A stretch of 64,000 bases of DNA from Jiella endophytica (GTDB lineage Bacteria; Pseudomonadota; Alphaproteobacteria; Rhizobiales; Rhizobiaceae): contig NZ_SOZD01000001.1 in the NCBI RefSeq assembly GCF_004519335.1, positions 496,001-560,000 of the forward strand. Reading direction: 5' to 3'. The first letter of the stretch is position 1. Each line of letters starts with the position of its first letter. The translations under genes and the position numbers were made by a program. Below, in pieces: positions 44,573-55,380 of this stretch. Below the pieces are notes generated by a model. That model was not told the origin of the DNA and made no database searches. It saw only the letters and a program-made list of their open reading frames with translations.

Positions 44573-46159
44573 CTATTCGCTCATCGACAGATAGCGCGTG
44601 CGGTGCTTGTCGAAGACGTTGTCCTTGAAGCCCTTGATCTTCGGCGACACGATGTTCTCCGAGAGGTAGAAATAGATCGGCAGGGCGGCGCTGTCGTCGA
44701 GGGCGATCTTTTCGGCCTTCTCCAGCATTTCGGCGCGCTTTTCGAGATCGGATTCCTTGGCGGCCTGATCGAGCAGGGAATTGTATTCCTGGTTCGACCA
44801 CTGGCCGTAATTCATCTCGATGCCGGACTTCAAGAGATCGAGAAAGTTCACCGGATCGTTGAAGTCGGCGAGCCAGCCGGCGCGGGCGATCTCGAAGGCG
44901 CCCTGGCGCAGATTGGCGTAGTGCACCTTGACCTCGGCATTGACCAGCTTGACGTTGATGCCGAGCGGCTTCCACATCGCGGCGATCGCCACGGCGACGC
45001 GCTTGTGGTTGTCGTTGGTGTTGTAGGAAAGCGTGATGTCGAGCGGCTTGTCGGGGCCGTAGCCGGCTTCCTCGAGCAGCTTCTTCGCCTCCTCGACCCG
45101 CTGCTTGTAGGGCTCGCTCGCCCAGGCCACCCGGGCGCCTTCCTCGGGATAGTTGTTCATGCCGGGAGGCACCCAGCCATAGGCGGCGGGCTCGCCCGAG
45201 CCGAGCACCTTCGGGCCGATGACCTCGCGGTTGACCGCCATCGACAGCGCCTGGCGCACCTTGACGTCGTCGAAGGGCGGCTTGGTGGAGTTCATCACGT
45301 AGTAGTAGAGCCCGGCGAAGGGAGCGAAGTGGCCCTGGCCCTTGAGGTTCTCCTCGATGAACTTGAACTGGTCCTTCGGATAGTCGGTCATCAGGTCGAT
45401 CTCGCCGGCCTGGTAGCGGCGAAAGCCGGCCGAGACGTCTTCCATCGACAGGAACCGCACGCCGTCGATGTCTAGGCTGCCGGTGTCGTACCACTGGTCG
45501 TTCTTGGCGGTCAGCACGTGGCTTCCCGGCACCCACTCGACCGGCTTGTAGGGGCCATCGGTGACGATGTTGCCGATCTGCACCCAGGCGTCGCCGACCT
45601 TGTCGATCAGGTGCTTCGGCAGCGGATAGGCGGTGTAGTGGGTGAGAAGGCTCGGATAGTAGGGAACCGGATGTTCCAGCGTGATCTCGAGGGTCTTGTC
45701 GTCGACGGCCTTGACGCCGAGCTGGTCGAGATCCTTGATCTCGCCCTTGTTGATCTTCTCGGCATTCTTGATCGGATACTGGAGATAGGCGTATTCCGCG
45801 GCGGTCTTGGGATCCATCAGCCGCTTGAAGGAGAAGACGAAGTCTTCCGCCGTCACCGGCTCGCCGTCGGACCATTTGGCGTCGTCGCGCAGCTTGAAGG
45901 TCCAGGTCAGCCCGTCTTCCGACGTCGTGTGGCTCTCGGCGACGCCCGGCACCGGCTTGGAGTCGGCGTCCTCGGTGAACAGCCCCTCATAGATGTCGCC
46001 GGCGACGCGGTCCTCCCAGTCGCCGGACATCTTCTGCGGATCGAGCGACGTCACGTCGCCGCCGTTGTACATCACCATTTCCTTGGCCTCGGCCGCACCC
46101 ATGGCAATGAAGGTCGTCAGCGCCAGCGCGCCGGTGAAGGTCTTGAACGAAAAGCCCAT
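44573..46159 (-). CDS. oppA: Oligopeptide ABC importer substrate-binding protein OppA type
   Basis: The 528-residue precursor has a signal peptide (TFTGALALTTFIAMGAAEA, cleavage near residue 25) and a family-5 solute-binding domain: SLDPQKMSGDWEDRVAGDIYEGL, LTWTFKLRDDAKWSDGEPVTAEDFVFSFKR, and LPIYFYLSENIV near the end. It binds peptides in the periplasm. Start ATG 46159 fits the signal peptide; the frame is open further upstream without support. It is the first gene of the opp operon. Confidence 0.95.
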   Translation of the reverse strand: MGFSFKTFTGALALTTFIAMGAAEAKEMVMYNGGDVTSLDPQKMSGDWEDRVAGDIYEGLFTEDADSKPVPGVAESHTTSEDGLTWTFKLRDDAKWSDGEPVTAEDFVFSFKRLMDPKTAAEYAYLQYPIKNAEKINKGEIKDLDQLGVKAVDDKTLEITLEHPVPYYPSLLTHYTAYPLPKHLIDKVGDAWVQIGNIVTDGPYKPVEWVPGSHVLTAKNDQWYDTGSLDIDGVRFLSMEDVSAGFRRYQAGEIDLMTDYPKDQFKFIEENLKGQGHFAPFAGLYYYVMNSTKPPFDDVKVRQALSMAVNREVIGPKVLGSGEPAAYGWVPPGMNNYPEEGARVAWASEPYKQRVEEAKKLLEEAGYGPDKPLDITLSYNTNDNHKRVAVAIAAMWKPLGINVKLVNAEVKVHYANLRQGAFEIARAGWLADFNDPVNFLDLLKSGIEMNYGQWSNQEYNSLLDQAAKESDLEKRAEMLEKAEKIALDDSAALPIYFYLSENIVSPKIKGFKDNVFDKHRTRYLSMSE

Positions 46160-46593
46160 CTGTCTGCCCCGTCGTTGAGGATGGCGCACCCGCACGTGCA
46201 ACCCAGACGTCCAGTTGCGCTCATTCGATGCGGCGAGTCCAGAGGGGGGCTGCTCAACGATCCGACATGCCCAACGGGAAGGCAATACCGGTCCGGAGGA
46301 GGGAAAACCCGGAAGGCCGGGCGCTTCCGCGCGACCTCGGGGATCGCGCGGCAAATCGTCTGCCTTGTGGACAAATTCCCAGCTGATGGGCGATTGCCCG
46401 GTCGCCTCCCTTCGACAGGCCGGCGGCGGAGGCGAGGTCCGCTCCCGCTGTCGTGTTCGCAGACCGCCGTTTCCCCCTGATTTTTCAGAGCGAGGCGCTT
46501 ATATCAGCGGCGATCCCGCCGCCACCGATCGCCCTGCCAGCGACACTCGCACGGTCGGTCGCGGTCGGCAGAGCCGCAATGTCAGGAAAGTGA
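46160..46593. other. Divergent gap between oppA and the paired ABC exporter genes
   Basis: These 434 bp must hold promoters in both directions. A TATATC at 46499-46504 could be a -10 element for the plus strand, but I find no matching -35 and no clear operator. Confidence 0.4.
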
Positions 46594-48471
46594 ATGTTCT
46601 CGAGATTCGAGAGACTGGTCGATGCGTTCCCGGACGAGGAGCCGGCCGCGCCGCCTCAGACGCTGCTGGCCTTCGTCTGGCATTTCGCCCGGCCGGTCTG
46701 GCCGCTGCTCGTCGCCATGGCGGTGCTGACGGCGGCGATCTCGGTCATCGAGGTGTCGCTGTTCGGCTTCCTCGGCAATGTCGTCGACTGGTTCGGCGAC
46801 ACGCCGCCGGAGAGGTTCCTTGCCGAGCGCGGCTGGCAGCTGGCGCTGATGGGTTTCGTCATCCTCTTGGTCCTGCCGGGGATCCAGCTGATCGACGGGC
46901 TCGTCAACTTCCAGGCGATCTTCGGCAATTTCCCGATGCGCTTTCGCTATTCGATGCATCGCTGGCTGCTCGGCCATTCGCTGGCCTTCTTCCAGGACGA
47001 ATTCGCCGGCCGCGTCTCGCAGAAGCTGATGCAGACGGCGCTTGCCGTGCGCGAGACGGTGATCAAGTCGATCGACGTCTTCCTCTATGTCGCGGTCTAT
47101 TTCACCGGCGTCGTGGTGCTCGCCGCCTCGTCGGACTGGAAGCTGGCGCTGCCCTTCATCGGCTGGCTGGTGCTCTATGCGGTGATGCTGCGCTTCTTCA
47201 TCCCCCGCCTCGACCGGGTGGCCGAGCGCCAGGCCGACGCCCGGGCGGAGATGACCGGGCGCATCGTCGACGCCTATGCCAACGTCCAGACCGTCAAGCT
47301 CTTCGCCCATACCCGCCGCGAGGGCGACTATGCCCGCTCGTCGATGAGCGGCTTCCTGAAGACGGTCTACGGCCAGGCACGGCTGATCACCCTATTCGTC
47401 GTCTGCCTGCAGACGCTGAACTCGCTGCTCCTGTTCTCGGTCGCCGCAGCCGGGATCGGCCTCTGGGTCAACGATCTCGTCACCGTCGGCGCGATCGCCG
47501 CCTCGGTCGGCCTCGTCCTCAGGATCCACGGCATGTCGCAGTGGATCATGTGGGAGGTCTCGGCGCTGTTCGAGAACATCGGCACCATTCGCGACGGCAT
47601 GGCGACACTGCAGATCCCCCACGCGATCACCGACCGGCCGAAGGCGCAGCCGCTGGCCGTGCCGAAGGGCGAGATCCGCTTCGAGAACGTCTCCTTCCAC
47701 TATGGCAAGGGCGGCGGCGTGCTGCGCGATTTCGACCTGACGATCCGGCCTGGCGAGAAGGTCGGTCTCGTCGGCCGCTCCGGCGCCGGCAAGTCGACGA
47801 TCCTCAACCTCCTCATGCGCTTCCACGACGTCGAGGCGGGCCGCATCCTGATCGACGGCACCGACATCCGCGACGTGCCTCAGGATTCCTTGCGCGAGAA
47901 GATCGGCATGGTGACCCAGGACACCTCGCTTCTGCACCGCTCGATCCGCGACAACGTCCTCTATGGCCGGCCGGACGCGGACGAGGCGGAGATGATGCGC
48001 GCCGTCGCGCGGGCGGAAGCCACGGACTTCGTCGCCGACCTGCGCGACCGCGACGGCCGGATCGGCCTCGACGCCGAGGTCGGCGAGCGCGGCGTCAAAC
48101 TCTCCGGCGGCCAGCGCCAGCGGATCGCCATTGCCCGCGTCATGCTGAAGGACGCGCCGATCCTCCTGCTCGACGAGGCGACCTCGGCGCTGGATTCCGA
48201 GATCGAGGCGGCGATCGCCGAGAACCTCTACCGGCTGATGGAGGGCAAGACCGTCATCGCCGTCGCGCACCGATTGTCGACGATTGCCGCGCTCGACCGG
48301 CTCGTCGTGCTCGACAGGGGCGCGATCGTCGAGGAGGGCACGCATTCGGAACTCGTGGCGAGTGGCGGCCTTTACGCCTCTCTCTGGGCGCGCCAGGTGG
48401 GCGGCTTCCTGGCCGTCGGCGAGGACGGCACGTTCGAGGCGGCACCGGACACGATGCGAGCCGCCGAATGA
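46594..48471 (+). CDS. ABC exporter half-transporter, first of a pair
   Basis: The 625-residue protein has six membrane helices (about 30-320) and an ATPase domain with [29 protein letters not shown] and the HRLST switch. The N-terminal part includes VSQKLMQTALAVRETVIKS, typical of MsbA/Atm1-like exporters. It is followed with a 4-bp overlap by a homologous gene, so the two probably make a heterodimer. Both catalytic glutamates after Walker B are present, so neither site looks degenerate. Cargo is unknown. Confidence 0.93.
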   Translation: MFSRFERLVDAFPDEEPAAPPQTLLAFVWHFARPVWPLLVAMAVLTAAISVIEVSLFGFLGNVVDWFGDTPPERFLAERGWQLALMGFVILLVLPGIQLIDGLVNFQAIFGNFPMRFRYSMHRWLLGHSLAFFQDEFAGRVSQKLMQTALAVRETVIKSIDVFLYVAVYFTGVVVLAASSDWKLALPFIGWLVLYAVMLRFFIPRLDRVAERQADARAEMTGRIVDAYANVQTVKLFAHTRREGDYARSSMSGFLKTVYGQARLITLFVVCLQTLNSLLLFSVAAAGIGLWVNDLVTVGAIAASVGLVLRIHGMSQWIMWEVSALFENIGTIRDGMATLQIPHAITDRPKAQPLAVPKGEIRFENVSFHYGKGGGVLRDFDLTIRPGEKVGLVGRSGAGKSTILNLLMRFHDVEAGRILIDGTDIRDVPQDSLREKIGMVTQDTSLLHRSIRDNVLYGRPDADEAEMMRAVARAEATDFVADLRDRDGRIGLDAEVGERGVKLSGGQRQRIAIARVMLKDAPILLLDEATSALDSEIEAAIAENLYRLMEGKTVIAVAHRLSTIAALDRLVVLDRGAIVEEGTHSELVASGGLYASLWARQVGGFLAVGEDGTFEAAPDTMRAAE

Positions 48472-50378
48472 TGGACCGTTTCCTCCAGCGTTTCGAGAAC
48501 GTTCTCGACCCGTTCGAGGACGACGCCGGATCGGGCGAAGACGGCGTCTATCGCACCGGCCATCTCAGGCCGTTGCCGGCCGAGACCAATGCCTTTATCT
48601 GGCATTTTGCCCTGCAGGCGAAGGGGCCGCTGATCGGGCTCCTGATCGCCGGCGGTCTCACCGGCGGCATCGAGGCGGTGCTGTTCACCGGCGTCGGCTG
48701 GCTGGTCGACGCGCTGGGGCACTCGACGCCGGAGACCCTAGTCTCGGACCATTTCTGGCTGATCGCCGGTCTGCTCTTCGTCACGCTGATCGGCCGCGCG
48801 GCGCTGCTCTTCGCTTCGTCCGTGCTCGAAGAACAGGTGATAAGCCCCAGCTTCTACAACAGGATTCGTTGGCAGAGCTATCGCCGTCTGATGGAGCAGG
48901 CCTACAGCTTCTTCCAGAACGATTTCGGCGGACGCCTTGCCCAGAAGGTCCAGCAGGTCGGCATGGCGACCGGCGACTTCATCACCACGATCCTCCAGAC
49001 CTTCTGGTCCTTCGTCACCTTCATCTTCCTGACGGTGACGATCCTCGGGGCGATCGACTGGCGCATGGCGCTGGTGCTCGTCCTGTGGGTCGCCGGCTAT
49101 GTCTGGATCGTCCGCAATCTGCTGCCGAAGATCCGCGAATACGGCCGGGCAAGCGCCGATGCGCGCTCGATCGTGTCGGGCCGTGTCGTCGACAGCTTCA
49201 CCAACATCCTGTCGGTGAAGCTCTTCGATTCCTCGCGGCAGGAGGACGCCTTCGTCAAGGACGGCTTCGTCTACCTCGTCGACATGACCCGTCGCTCGAC
49301 CCGCGCGATTACCGAGGTGCGCACCGTCGTGGCGCTGCTCAACGGCTTCATGATGAGCGGCGTCGGGGTCATCGCGGTGATGGGCTGGCAGGCGGGTTCG
49401 GTCACCGCCGGCGGTGTCGCGACGGCGCTTGGCCTCGTCCTGCGCCTCAACCAGATGTCCGGCTGGATGATGTTCAACATCAACGGCCTCGTGCGCAACT
49501 ACGGCACCATCCAGGACGCGGTGGCGACGATCACACGGCTGCCGACGCTGATCGATGCCCCCGATGCCAGGCCGCTCGTTCCTGCCAAAGGAGCGATCCG
49601 TTACGAGGACGTCACCTTCCACTATGGCAAGGGCGGCGGCGTCATCGACCACCTGTCGCTGGATATCAGGCCGGGGGAGAAGGTCGGCCTCGTCGGCCGC
49701 TCGGGCGCCGGCAAGACGACCCTCGTCAACCTCCTCCTGCGGCTCTACGATCTCGAGGGCGGCCGCATCCTGATCGACGGGCAGGATATCGCCGGGGTTA
49801 CCCAGCATTCGCTGCGCGCCGCAATCGGCGTCGTCACCCAGGATACCTCGCTTCTCCACCGCTCGATCCGCGACAACATCGCCTTCGGCAAGCCGGAGGC
49901 CGAGGAGGACGACGTTGTTCTCGCCGCCGAACGGGCGAATGCCGAGGACTTCATCCCCTCCTTGCGCGATCCGAAGGGCCGCACCGGCTACGACGCCCAT
50001 GTCGGCGAGCGCGGCATCAAGCTTTCCGGCGGCCAGCGCCAGCGGATCGCCATTGCCAGGGTGCTTCTGAAGAACGCCCCGATCCTCGTCCTCGACGAGG
50101 CGACGTCGGCGCTCGATTCCGAGGTCGAGGCGGCGATCCAGGAGAATCTCGTGCGCATGATGGAGGGCAAGACCGTCATCGCCATCGCCCACCGCCTGTC
50201 GACCATCGCCGCGATGGACCGGCTGATCGTGCTCGACAAGGGAGCGATCGTCGAGGAGGGCAGCCACGAGGACCTGCTGGCGAAGAACGGCCTCTATGCC
50301 AGCCTCTGGCGCCGCCAGTCCGGCGGCTTCCTCTTTACTGAATCTGCCGCAGAGGCGGAAAGCGCCGCCGCTGAGTGA
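48468..50378 (+). CDS. ABC exporter half-transporter, second of a pair
   Basis: The 636-residue protein is homologous to the preceding gene product over its whole length (shared FHYGKGGGV, RPGEKVGLVGRSGAGK, VTQDTSLLHRSIRDN). It has six membrane helices and a complete ATPase domain. Two adjacent ATG codons (48468 and 48471) are possible; the first makes an ATGA overlap with the upstream stop. Tandem duplication followed by heterodimer formation is the likely origin. The C-terminus ends in an Ala/Glu-rich tail. Confidence 0.93.
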   Translation: MMDRFLQRFENVLDPFEDDAGSGEDGVYRTGHLRPLPAETNAFIWHFALQAKGPLIGLLIAGGLTGGIEAVLFTGVGWLVDALGHSTPETLVSDHFWLIAGLLFVTLIGRAALLFASSVLEEQVISPSFYNRIRWQSYRRLMEQAYSFFQNDFGGRLAQKVQQVGMATGDFITTILQTFWSFVTFIFLTVTILGAIDWRMALVLVLWVAGYVWIVRNLLPKIREYGRASADARSIVSGRVVDSFTNILSVKLFDSSRQEDAFVKDGFVYLVDMTRRSTRAITEVRTVVALLNGFMMSGVGVIAVMGWQAGSVTAGGVATALGLVLRLNQMSGWMMFNINGLVRNYGTIQDAVATITRLPTLIDAPDARPLVPAKGAIRYEDVTFHYGKGGGVIDHLSLDIRPGEKVGLVGRSGAGKTTLVNLLLRLYDLEGGRILIDGQDIAGVTQHSLRAAIGVVTQDTSLLHRSIRDNIAFGKPEAEEDDVVLAAERANAEDFIPSLRDPKGRTGYDAHVGERGIKLSGGQRQRIAIARVLLKNAPILVLDEATSALDSEVEAAIQENLVRMMEGKTVIAIAHRLSTIAAMDRLIVLDKGAIVEEGSHEDLLAKNGLYASLWRRQSGGFLFTESAAEAESAAAE

Positions 50379-50533
50379 GGCGCCGGTCTTTCTCGGGCAG
50401 AACCTTCCCCCGGCAAAGATGTTGAAAATCCATCGCAACGCGACGTCGAGGCATGGACAAGCGGCGAGCCATCGTGACTGTGCTTGATCGTTGAGCCTTG
50501 CAACGGGCAGGGCGTTTGGGAGGGGTCCATTCG

Positions 50534-51025
50534 ATGAAGCGGACGATGGCGATGTGCCTCGTCGCGGCCGGTCTTGCCGGCTGCACGACGACGGAGGAGG
50601 CCAATCAGGCCATGCAGGGTCGCTGGATCGGCCAGCCGAGCGACGCCTTCTTTTCGCAATACGGCCCGCCGGCCAGCGAGTTTCCGCTGAACAGCGGCGG
50701 CACCGTCTATACCTGGCGCGGCGGCGAGACGATGCGCAACGTTCCAGCCCAGTATCGCTCGATGACCAAGCAGGAAAAGGAGTTCGCCGAGAAGCATCGC
50801 TCGCCGCAGACCGTCATCAATATCGGCGGCGGCAACATGTCCGTCGATACCGCACCTCCTGGTCAGGTGCTGGTGGCGCCGGCACGCAGCGAAGAGCTCG
50901 GCTGCGAGGCGCAGATCTCGACCAACGCTGGCGGGATCATCACCAACATCCGCACCAGCCGCGACACCGACGGCGAGGGCTTCAGCTTCTCGCGCTGCGC
51001 CGAGGTGTTCGGCGTCTCGAGCTGA
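50534..51025 (+). CDS. Small outer-membrane-type lipoprotein, unknown function
   Basis: The 163-residue precursor has a lipobox LAGC with Cys17 (MKRTMAMCLVAAGLAGC), so it is lipidated. The mature part shows GRWIGQPSDAFFSQYGPPAS and TVYTWRGGE, a pattern reminiscent of small SmpA/OmlA-like or DUF-type periplasmic lipoproteins. Two further cysteines (GCEAQIST, SRCAEVFG) could form a disulfide. Start ATG 50534 is set by the signal sequence. Confidence 0.82.
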   Translation: MKRTMAMCLVAAGLAGCTTTEEANQAMQGRWIGQPSDAFFSQYGPPASEFPLNSGGTVYTWRGGETMRNVPAQYRSMTKQEKEFAEKHRSPQTVINIGGGNMSVDTAPPGQVLVAPARSEELGCEAQISTNAGGIITNIRTSRDTDGEGFSFSRCAEVFGVSS

Positions 51026-51186
51026 GGAACAACGTGGGTCCCGCGGTCCCGGGTGCCTCGGAATTGCCCGCCGAAGAGCCGGGTGGCACCCGGGCGGCTT
51101 TCCGAGCGGGGTTGCGGAGCGCGAGTGCCGTTGACGGGCAGGGCGAAGCAAAACACATTCGCCCTCCCGAATCCGGAGGATGACCG

Positions 51187-51600
51187 ATGACCCAAGCCGA
51201 AACCGAAGCGCTGATCAGCCGCTATCTCGACGCCTTCAACGCCGGCGACGTCGACACGATGCTCGGCCTCCTCGACGAGGACGTCGCCCATTACGTCAAC
51301 GAGGGCGGGCGGGAGATCGGCCGCGACAGCTTCCGCCGCTTCATGGCGACCATGCACCGCCATTATGACGAGACGCTCGCCGACATCGTCGTCTTCGCCT
51401 CGGCCGACGGCACCCGCGCGGCGGCGGAGTTCACCGTGCGCGGCCGCTATCGCGAGACCGCTCCCGGGCTGCCGGAAGCCTCGAACCAGGCCTATTCGAT
51501 CCCGGCCGGGCAGTTCTTCTCGCTGGAGGACGGCAGGATCACCCGGGTCACGACCTACTACAACCTCAAAGCCTGGATCGCCGCGGTCGCGCCGTCGTGA
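51187..51600 (+). CDS. SnoaL/ketosteroid isomerase-like (NTF2 fold) protein
   Basis: The 137-residue protein has the SnoaL pattern RYLDAFNAGDVDTMLGLLDEDVAHYVNEGG and the closing strand DGRITRVTTYYNLKAWI. NTF2-fold proteins of this kind are isomerases, hydrolases or binding proteins. ATCCGGAGG precedes ATG 51187. Its stop overlaps the GTG start of the acetyltransferase gene by 4 bp, so the two are translationally coupled; the pairing may reflect a common substrate. Confidence 0.87.
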   Translation: MTQAETEALISRYLDAFNAGDVDTMLGLLDEDVAHYVNEGGREIGRDSFRRFMATMHRHYDETLADIVVFASADGTRAAAEFTVRGRYRETAPGLPEASNQAYSIPAGQFFSLEDGRITRVTTYYNLKAWIAAVAPS

Positions 51601-52220
51601 CGTCCGGGGCAGATTCCGGCGAGTTCTCATTCGAGGTGCTGAAGGGCGACGAGATCACCTCTGCGCTTGGTGATCTGGCGCGGTTGCGCACGGTGGTGTT
51701 CCGCGCCTTTCCCTATCTCTATGACGGCGACGAGGCCTACGAGCGGCACTACCTCCAGACCTATGCCAGGTCGCCCGGCGCGATCGTCGCCCTGGCACGG
51801 ACGGCCGAAGGCGAGATCGTCGGTGCGTCGACGGCGGCGCCGCTCGGCGATCACCAGCCGCAGCTTGCCGCCGATTTCAGCCGCAACGGCATCGATCCGG
51901 CGACGGTCTATTATCTCGGCGAATCCGTCCTTCTTTCCGCCTATCGCGGCCGCGGCGCCGGGCATCACTTCTTCGACGCGCGGGAAGCGGCGGGAAGGGC
52001 AGGCGGCTACGCGATCGCGGCCTTCTGCGGCGTCATGCGCCCGGCCGATCATCCTGCCCGGCCGGACGACTACGTCCCGCTCGACGGCTTCTGGACCAAG
52101 CGCGGCTACGAAAAGATCGACGGCCTCGTCTCCTCGATGCGCTGGCGCGACATCGGCGACGAGGCTGAAAGCGACAAGCCGATGCAGTTCTGGATGCGCC
52201 GGCTGGCCCGGGAAGATTGA
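51597..52220 (+). CDS. GNAT-family N-acetyltransferase
   Basis: The 207-residue protein has the GNAT acetyl-CoA loop in LGESVLLSAYRGRGAGHHFFDAREAA (R-G-R-G-A-G). It starts at GTG 51597 in a GTGA overlap with the SnoaL-like gene. The central part FCGVMRPADHPARPDDYVPLDGFWTKRGYEK is typical of an uncharacterised GNAT group. Substrate unknown. Confidence 0.87.
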   Translation: MTSGADSGEFSFEVLKGDEITSALGDLARLRTVVFRAFPYLYDGDEAYERHYLQTYARSPGAIVALARTAEGEIVGASTAAPLGDHQPQLAADFSRNGIDPATVYYLGESVLLSAYRGRGAGHHFFDAREAAGRAGGYAIAAFCGVMRPADHPARPDDYVPLDGFWTKRGYEKIDGLVSSMRWRDIGDEAESDKPMQFWMRRLARED

Positions 52221-52363
52221 GGTTCGGGGAAAATCTTCCGCGACGTCATATCCTGAATGCGACATGAATGCCGGCTTCCGGAGCCGTTCAGTCGCCCTTT
52301 GGCATCGTCACCCCATCGGCGAAGGACAAGACGCCGAGACAGCGAAGCCAAAGGAGAGCCAGG

Positions 52364-52699
52364 ATGTTCCGCAAACTCGCCAAGACCCTCTGCGTCGTCG
52401 CCGCCCTCGGTGCTGCCGGCGCTGCCGCCCCGACCGCGGCCTCGGCCGCCGGTTTCGGTGCCACCGTCACGATCGGCGGCGGCGGCGTCGAATTCGTCGG
52501 CCACCGCCACCACCGTCGCCATTACGGCCACTGCTCGCCGGGCCGGGCGGTCAGCAAGGCGCGCCATTACGGACTGCGCCATGCCCATGTGCGCCGCATC
52601 ACCCACCGCTCGATCCTGGTCGCCGGCCGCAAGCATCACCGGCACGCCCTGATCCGCTTTGCGCGGGTGCGCGGCTGCCCGGTGATCTCCTACCGCTGA
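52364..52699 (+). CDS. Small exported histidine/arginine-rich protein
   Basis: The 111-residue precursor starts at ATG 52364 after AAGGAGAG and has a signal peptide (LCVVAALGAAGAAAPTAASA, cleavage near 29). The mature part is basic and His-rich (GHRHHRRHYGHCSPGRAVSKARHYG) with two cysteines (CSPG, GCPV). It may bind metal or envelope polymers; similar short proteins recur in Rhizobiales without known function. The frame upstream of 52364 lacks a signal peptide and ribosome site. Confidence 0.72.
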   Translation: MFRKLAKTLCVVAALGAAGAAAPTAASAAGFGATVTIGGGGVEFVGHRHHRRHYGHCSPGRAVSKARHYGLRHAHVRRITHRSILVAGRKHHRHALIRFARVRGCPVISYR

Positions 52700-52725
52700 G
52701 CCGCCACCGCGGCCCGACACGAAAT

Positions 52726-52753
52726 CGCCCCGCGCCCGATCGGCCGCGGGGCG
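52726..52753. terminator. Hairpin between convergent genes
   Basis: CGCCCCGCG (52726-52734) pairs with CGCGGGGCG (52745-52753) around a 10-base loop, in the gap between the His-rich gene and the opposing HDAC-family gene. Its T-tract is weak on both strands. Confidence 0.6.
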
Positions 52754-52762
52754 TTCTGTCGT

Positions 52763-53839
52763 TCAGCCGGGCCGCGCCGCCAGAAAGGCTTCGACGAAGG
52801 CCGGCGCCGTCTCCGAAACGGCGGCGAGCGAATAGCCGCCTTCCTGGACGATGACGCTCGGAAGCCCCGCCTTGCCGAGGATCTCGCCGATCTTCGGATA
52901 GGCCGCGCCGGAAACGTCGAGGCGCGACAGAGGATCGTCGCGATGGGCGTCCCAGCCCGCCGAGATCACCAGCGCCTCGGCGCCGAAGCGCGTTGCCGCG
53001 CCCACCAGCGTCTCGACCGCCGAAAGGAATTCGCCGTCGCCCGAACCGAAGGCCAGCGGCAGGTTGAGATTGCAGCCGTCGCCGGCGCCGGTGCCGCGCT
53101 CGTCGCCATGGCCGAGGAAATGCGGATAGTAGGCGAAAGGATCGGTGTGCACCGAGCCGAAGAACACGTCGTCCCTGGCGTAGAAGATCGTCTGGGTGCC
53201 GTCGCCGTGATGGGTGTCGAAGTCGATGATCGCCACCCTGGCGAACGTCTCTCTCAGCGTCTCTGCGGCGATCGCCGCATTGTTGAGGAAGCAGAAGCCC
53301 GAGGCCCGGTCGGCATAGGCATGGTGGCCGGGCGGGCGACAGAGGGCGAAGGCCTCGCCGTCGCCGGCAAGGACGCTGCGGGCCGCCGCGACGGCGCTTG
53401 CGGCAGATGCCAGCGCAGCCCTCGCGGTGCCCTCGGTCATCGCGCAGGAAAGATCGCCGATATACCAGCCGGCCTGGCCAAGGATGCCGGTGGTGCGCGG
53501 CTCGGGCCTTGCACCGTTTGCGAGCGGCGAGACGCCGTAGGGCGTTGCCGCGGCGAAATAGGGATGAACGTTCGGCAGCACTTCCGGCCCGGCATTCGGC
53601 AGCGCCTGGAAGCGGTCGAACGCACCCTCGAGGAAATCGACATAATGCCCGGGATGGACACGCTCGATCGCCGCCCGCCCGGCCGCCGGCGGCTCCTCCG
53701 CGGCAAGGCCCAGCCGGCCGAGGCTTTCGAGCAGCGTTCCCGCCCGGTCGGGATTTTCCAAAGGCCGCACCAGCCTGCCATGGACGCCATATTGCGTCGG
53801 CCGGTGGTCCATCTGGGTTTTCGAGAAATAGATTCGCAT
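52763..53839 (-). CDS. Class II HDAC-family deacetylase, probably acetylpolyamine amidohydrolase
   Basis: The 358-residue enzyme has the arginase/deacetylase fold with R-P-P-G171-H172-H173 (catalytic His pair), D206-F-D208-T-H210-H-G-D-G (zinc ligands D208, H210) and G295-W-D297-A-H (third ligand D297). The long N-terminal extension (MRIYFSKTQMDHRPTQYGVHG) is characteristic of acetylpolyamine amidohydrolases, which release acetate from acetylated polyamines. ATG 53839 is chosen by family N-terminus. It is divergent from the aminotransferase gene. Confidence 0.9.
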   Translation of the reverse strand: MRIYFSKTQMDHRPTQYGVHGRLVRPLENPDRAGTLLESLGRLGLAAEEPPAAGRAAIERVHPGHYVDFLEGAFDRFQALPNAGPEVLPNVHPYFAAATPYGVSPLANGARPEPRTTGILGQAGWYIGDLSCAMTEGTARAALASAASAVAAARSVLAGDGEAFALCRPPGHHAYADRASGFCFLNNAAIAAETLRETFARVAIIDFDTHHGDGTQTIFYARDDVFFGSVHTDPFAYYPHFLGHGDERGTGAGDGCNLNLPLAFGSGDGEFLSAVETLVGAATRFGAEALVISAGWDAHRDDPLSRLDVSGAAYPKIGEILGKAGLPSVIVQEGGYSLAAVSETAPAFVEAFLAARPG

Positions 53840-53946
53840 GGGTGTCACTCGATCGTGGCGCTTTCGTTCGGTCACCGTCGCACATTGCCGGGGCGCTTCG
53901 CCATGGTCCGCCGGCCCGTTTCGCAAAGGCCCGACGGGAGGCGTGA

Positions 53947-55266
<1,320 letters not shown>

Positions 55267-55271
55267 TCGGC

Positions 55272-55289
55272 CTGCGCTAGCTAGCGCAG
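55272..55289. repeat. 18-bp perfect palindrome after aatA
   Basis: CTGCGCTAGCTAGCGCAG is fully self-complementary, 5 bp after the aatA stop and 30 bp before the terminator. It may be part of the 3' UTR structure or a binding site. Confidence 0.6.
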
Positions 55290-55319
55290 TGCGGGCCCGG
55301 CGAATTCAACGCTGAACGA

Positions 55320-55349
55320 CCCGCTGCCGGACGCCGGCGGCGGGTTTTT
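55320..55349 (+). terminator. Intrinsic terminator of aatA
   Basis: CCCGCTGCCGG (55320-55330) pairs with CCGGCGGCGGG (55334-55344), one G-T pair, followed by TTTTTC. Confidence 0.85.
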
Positions 55350-55380
55350 CATTGCTGAAATTTCAAACTGGCCCAGCCCA

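Noticed and set aside
46215-50378. A 1387-residue open frame across both ABC exporter genes
   Set aside because: Its first 750 codons are an alternate-frame reading of the first exporter gene; the real protein in this frame starts at 48468.
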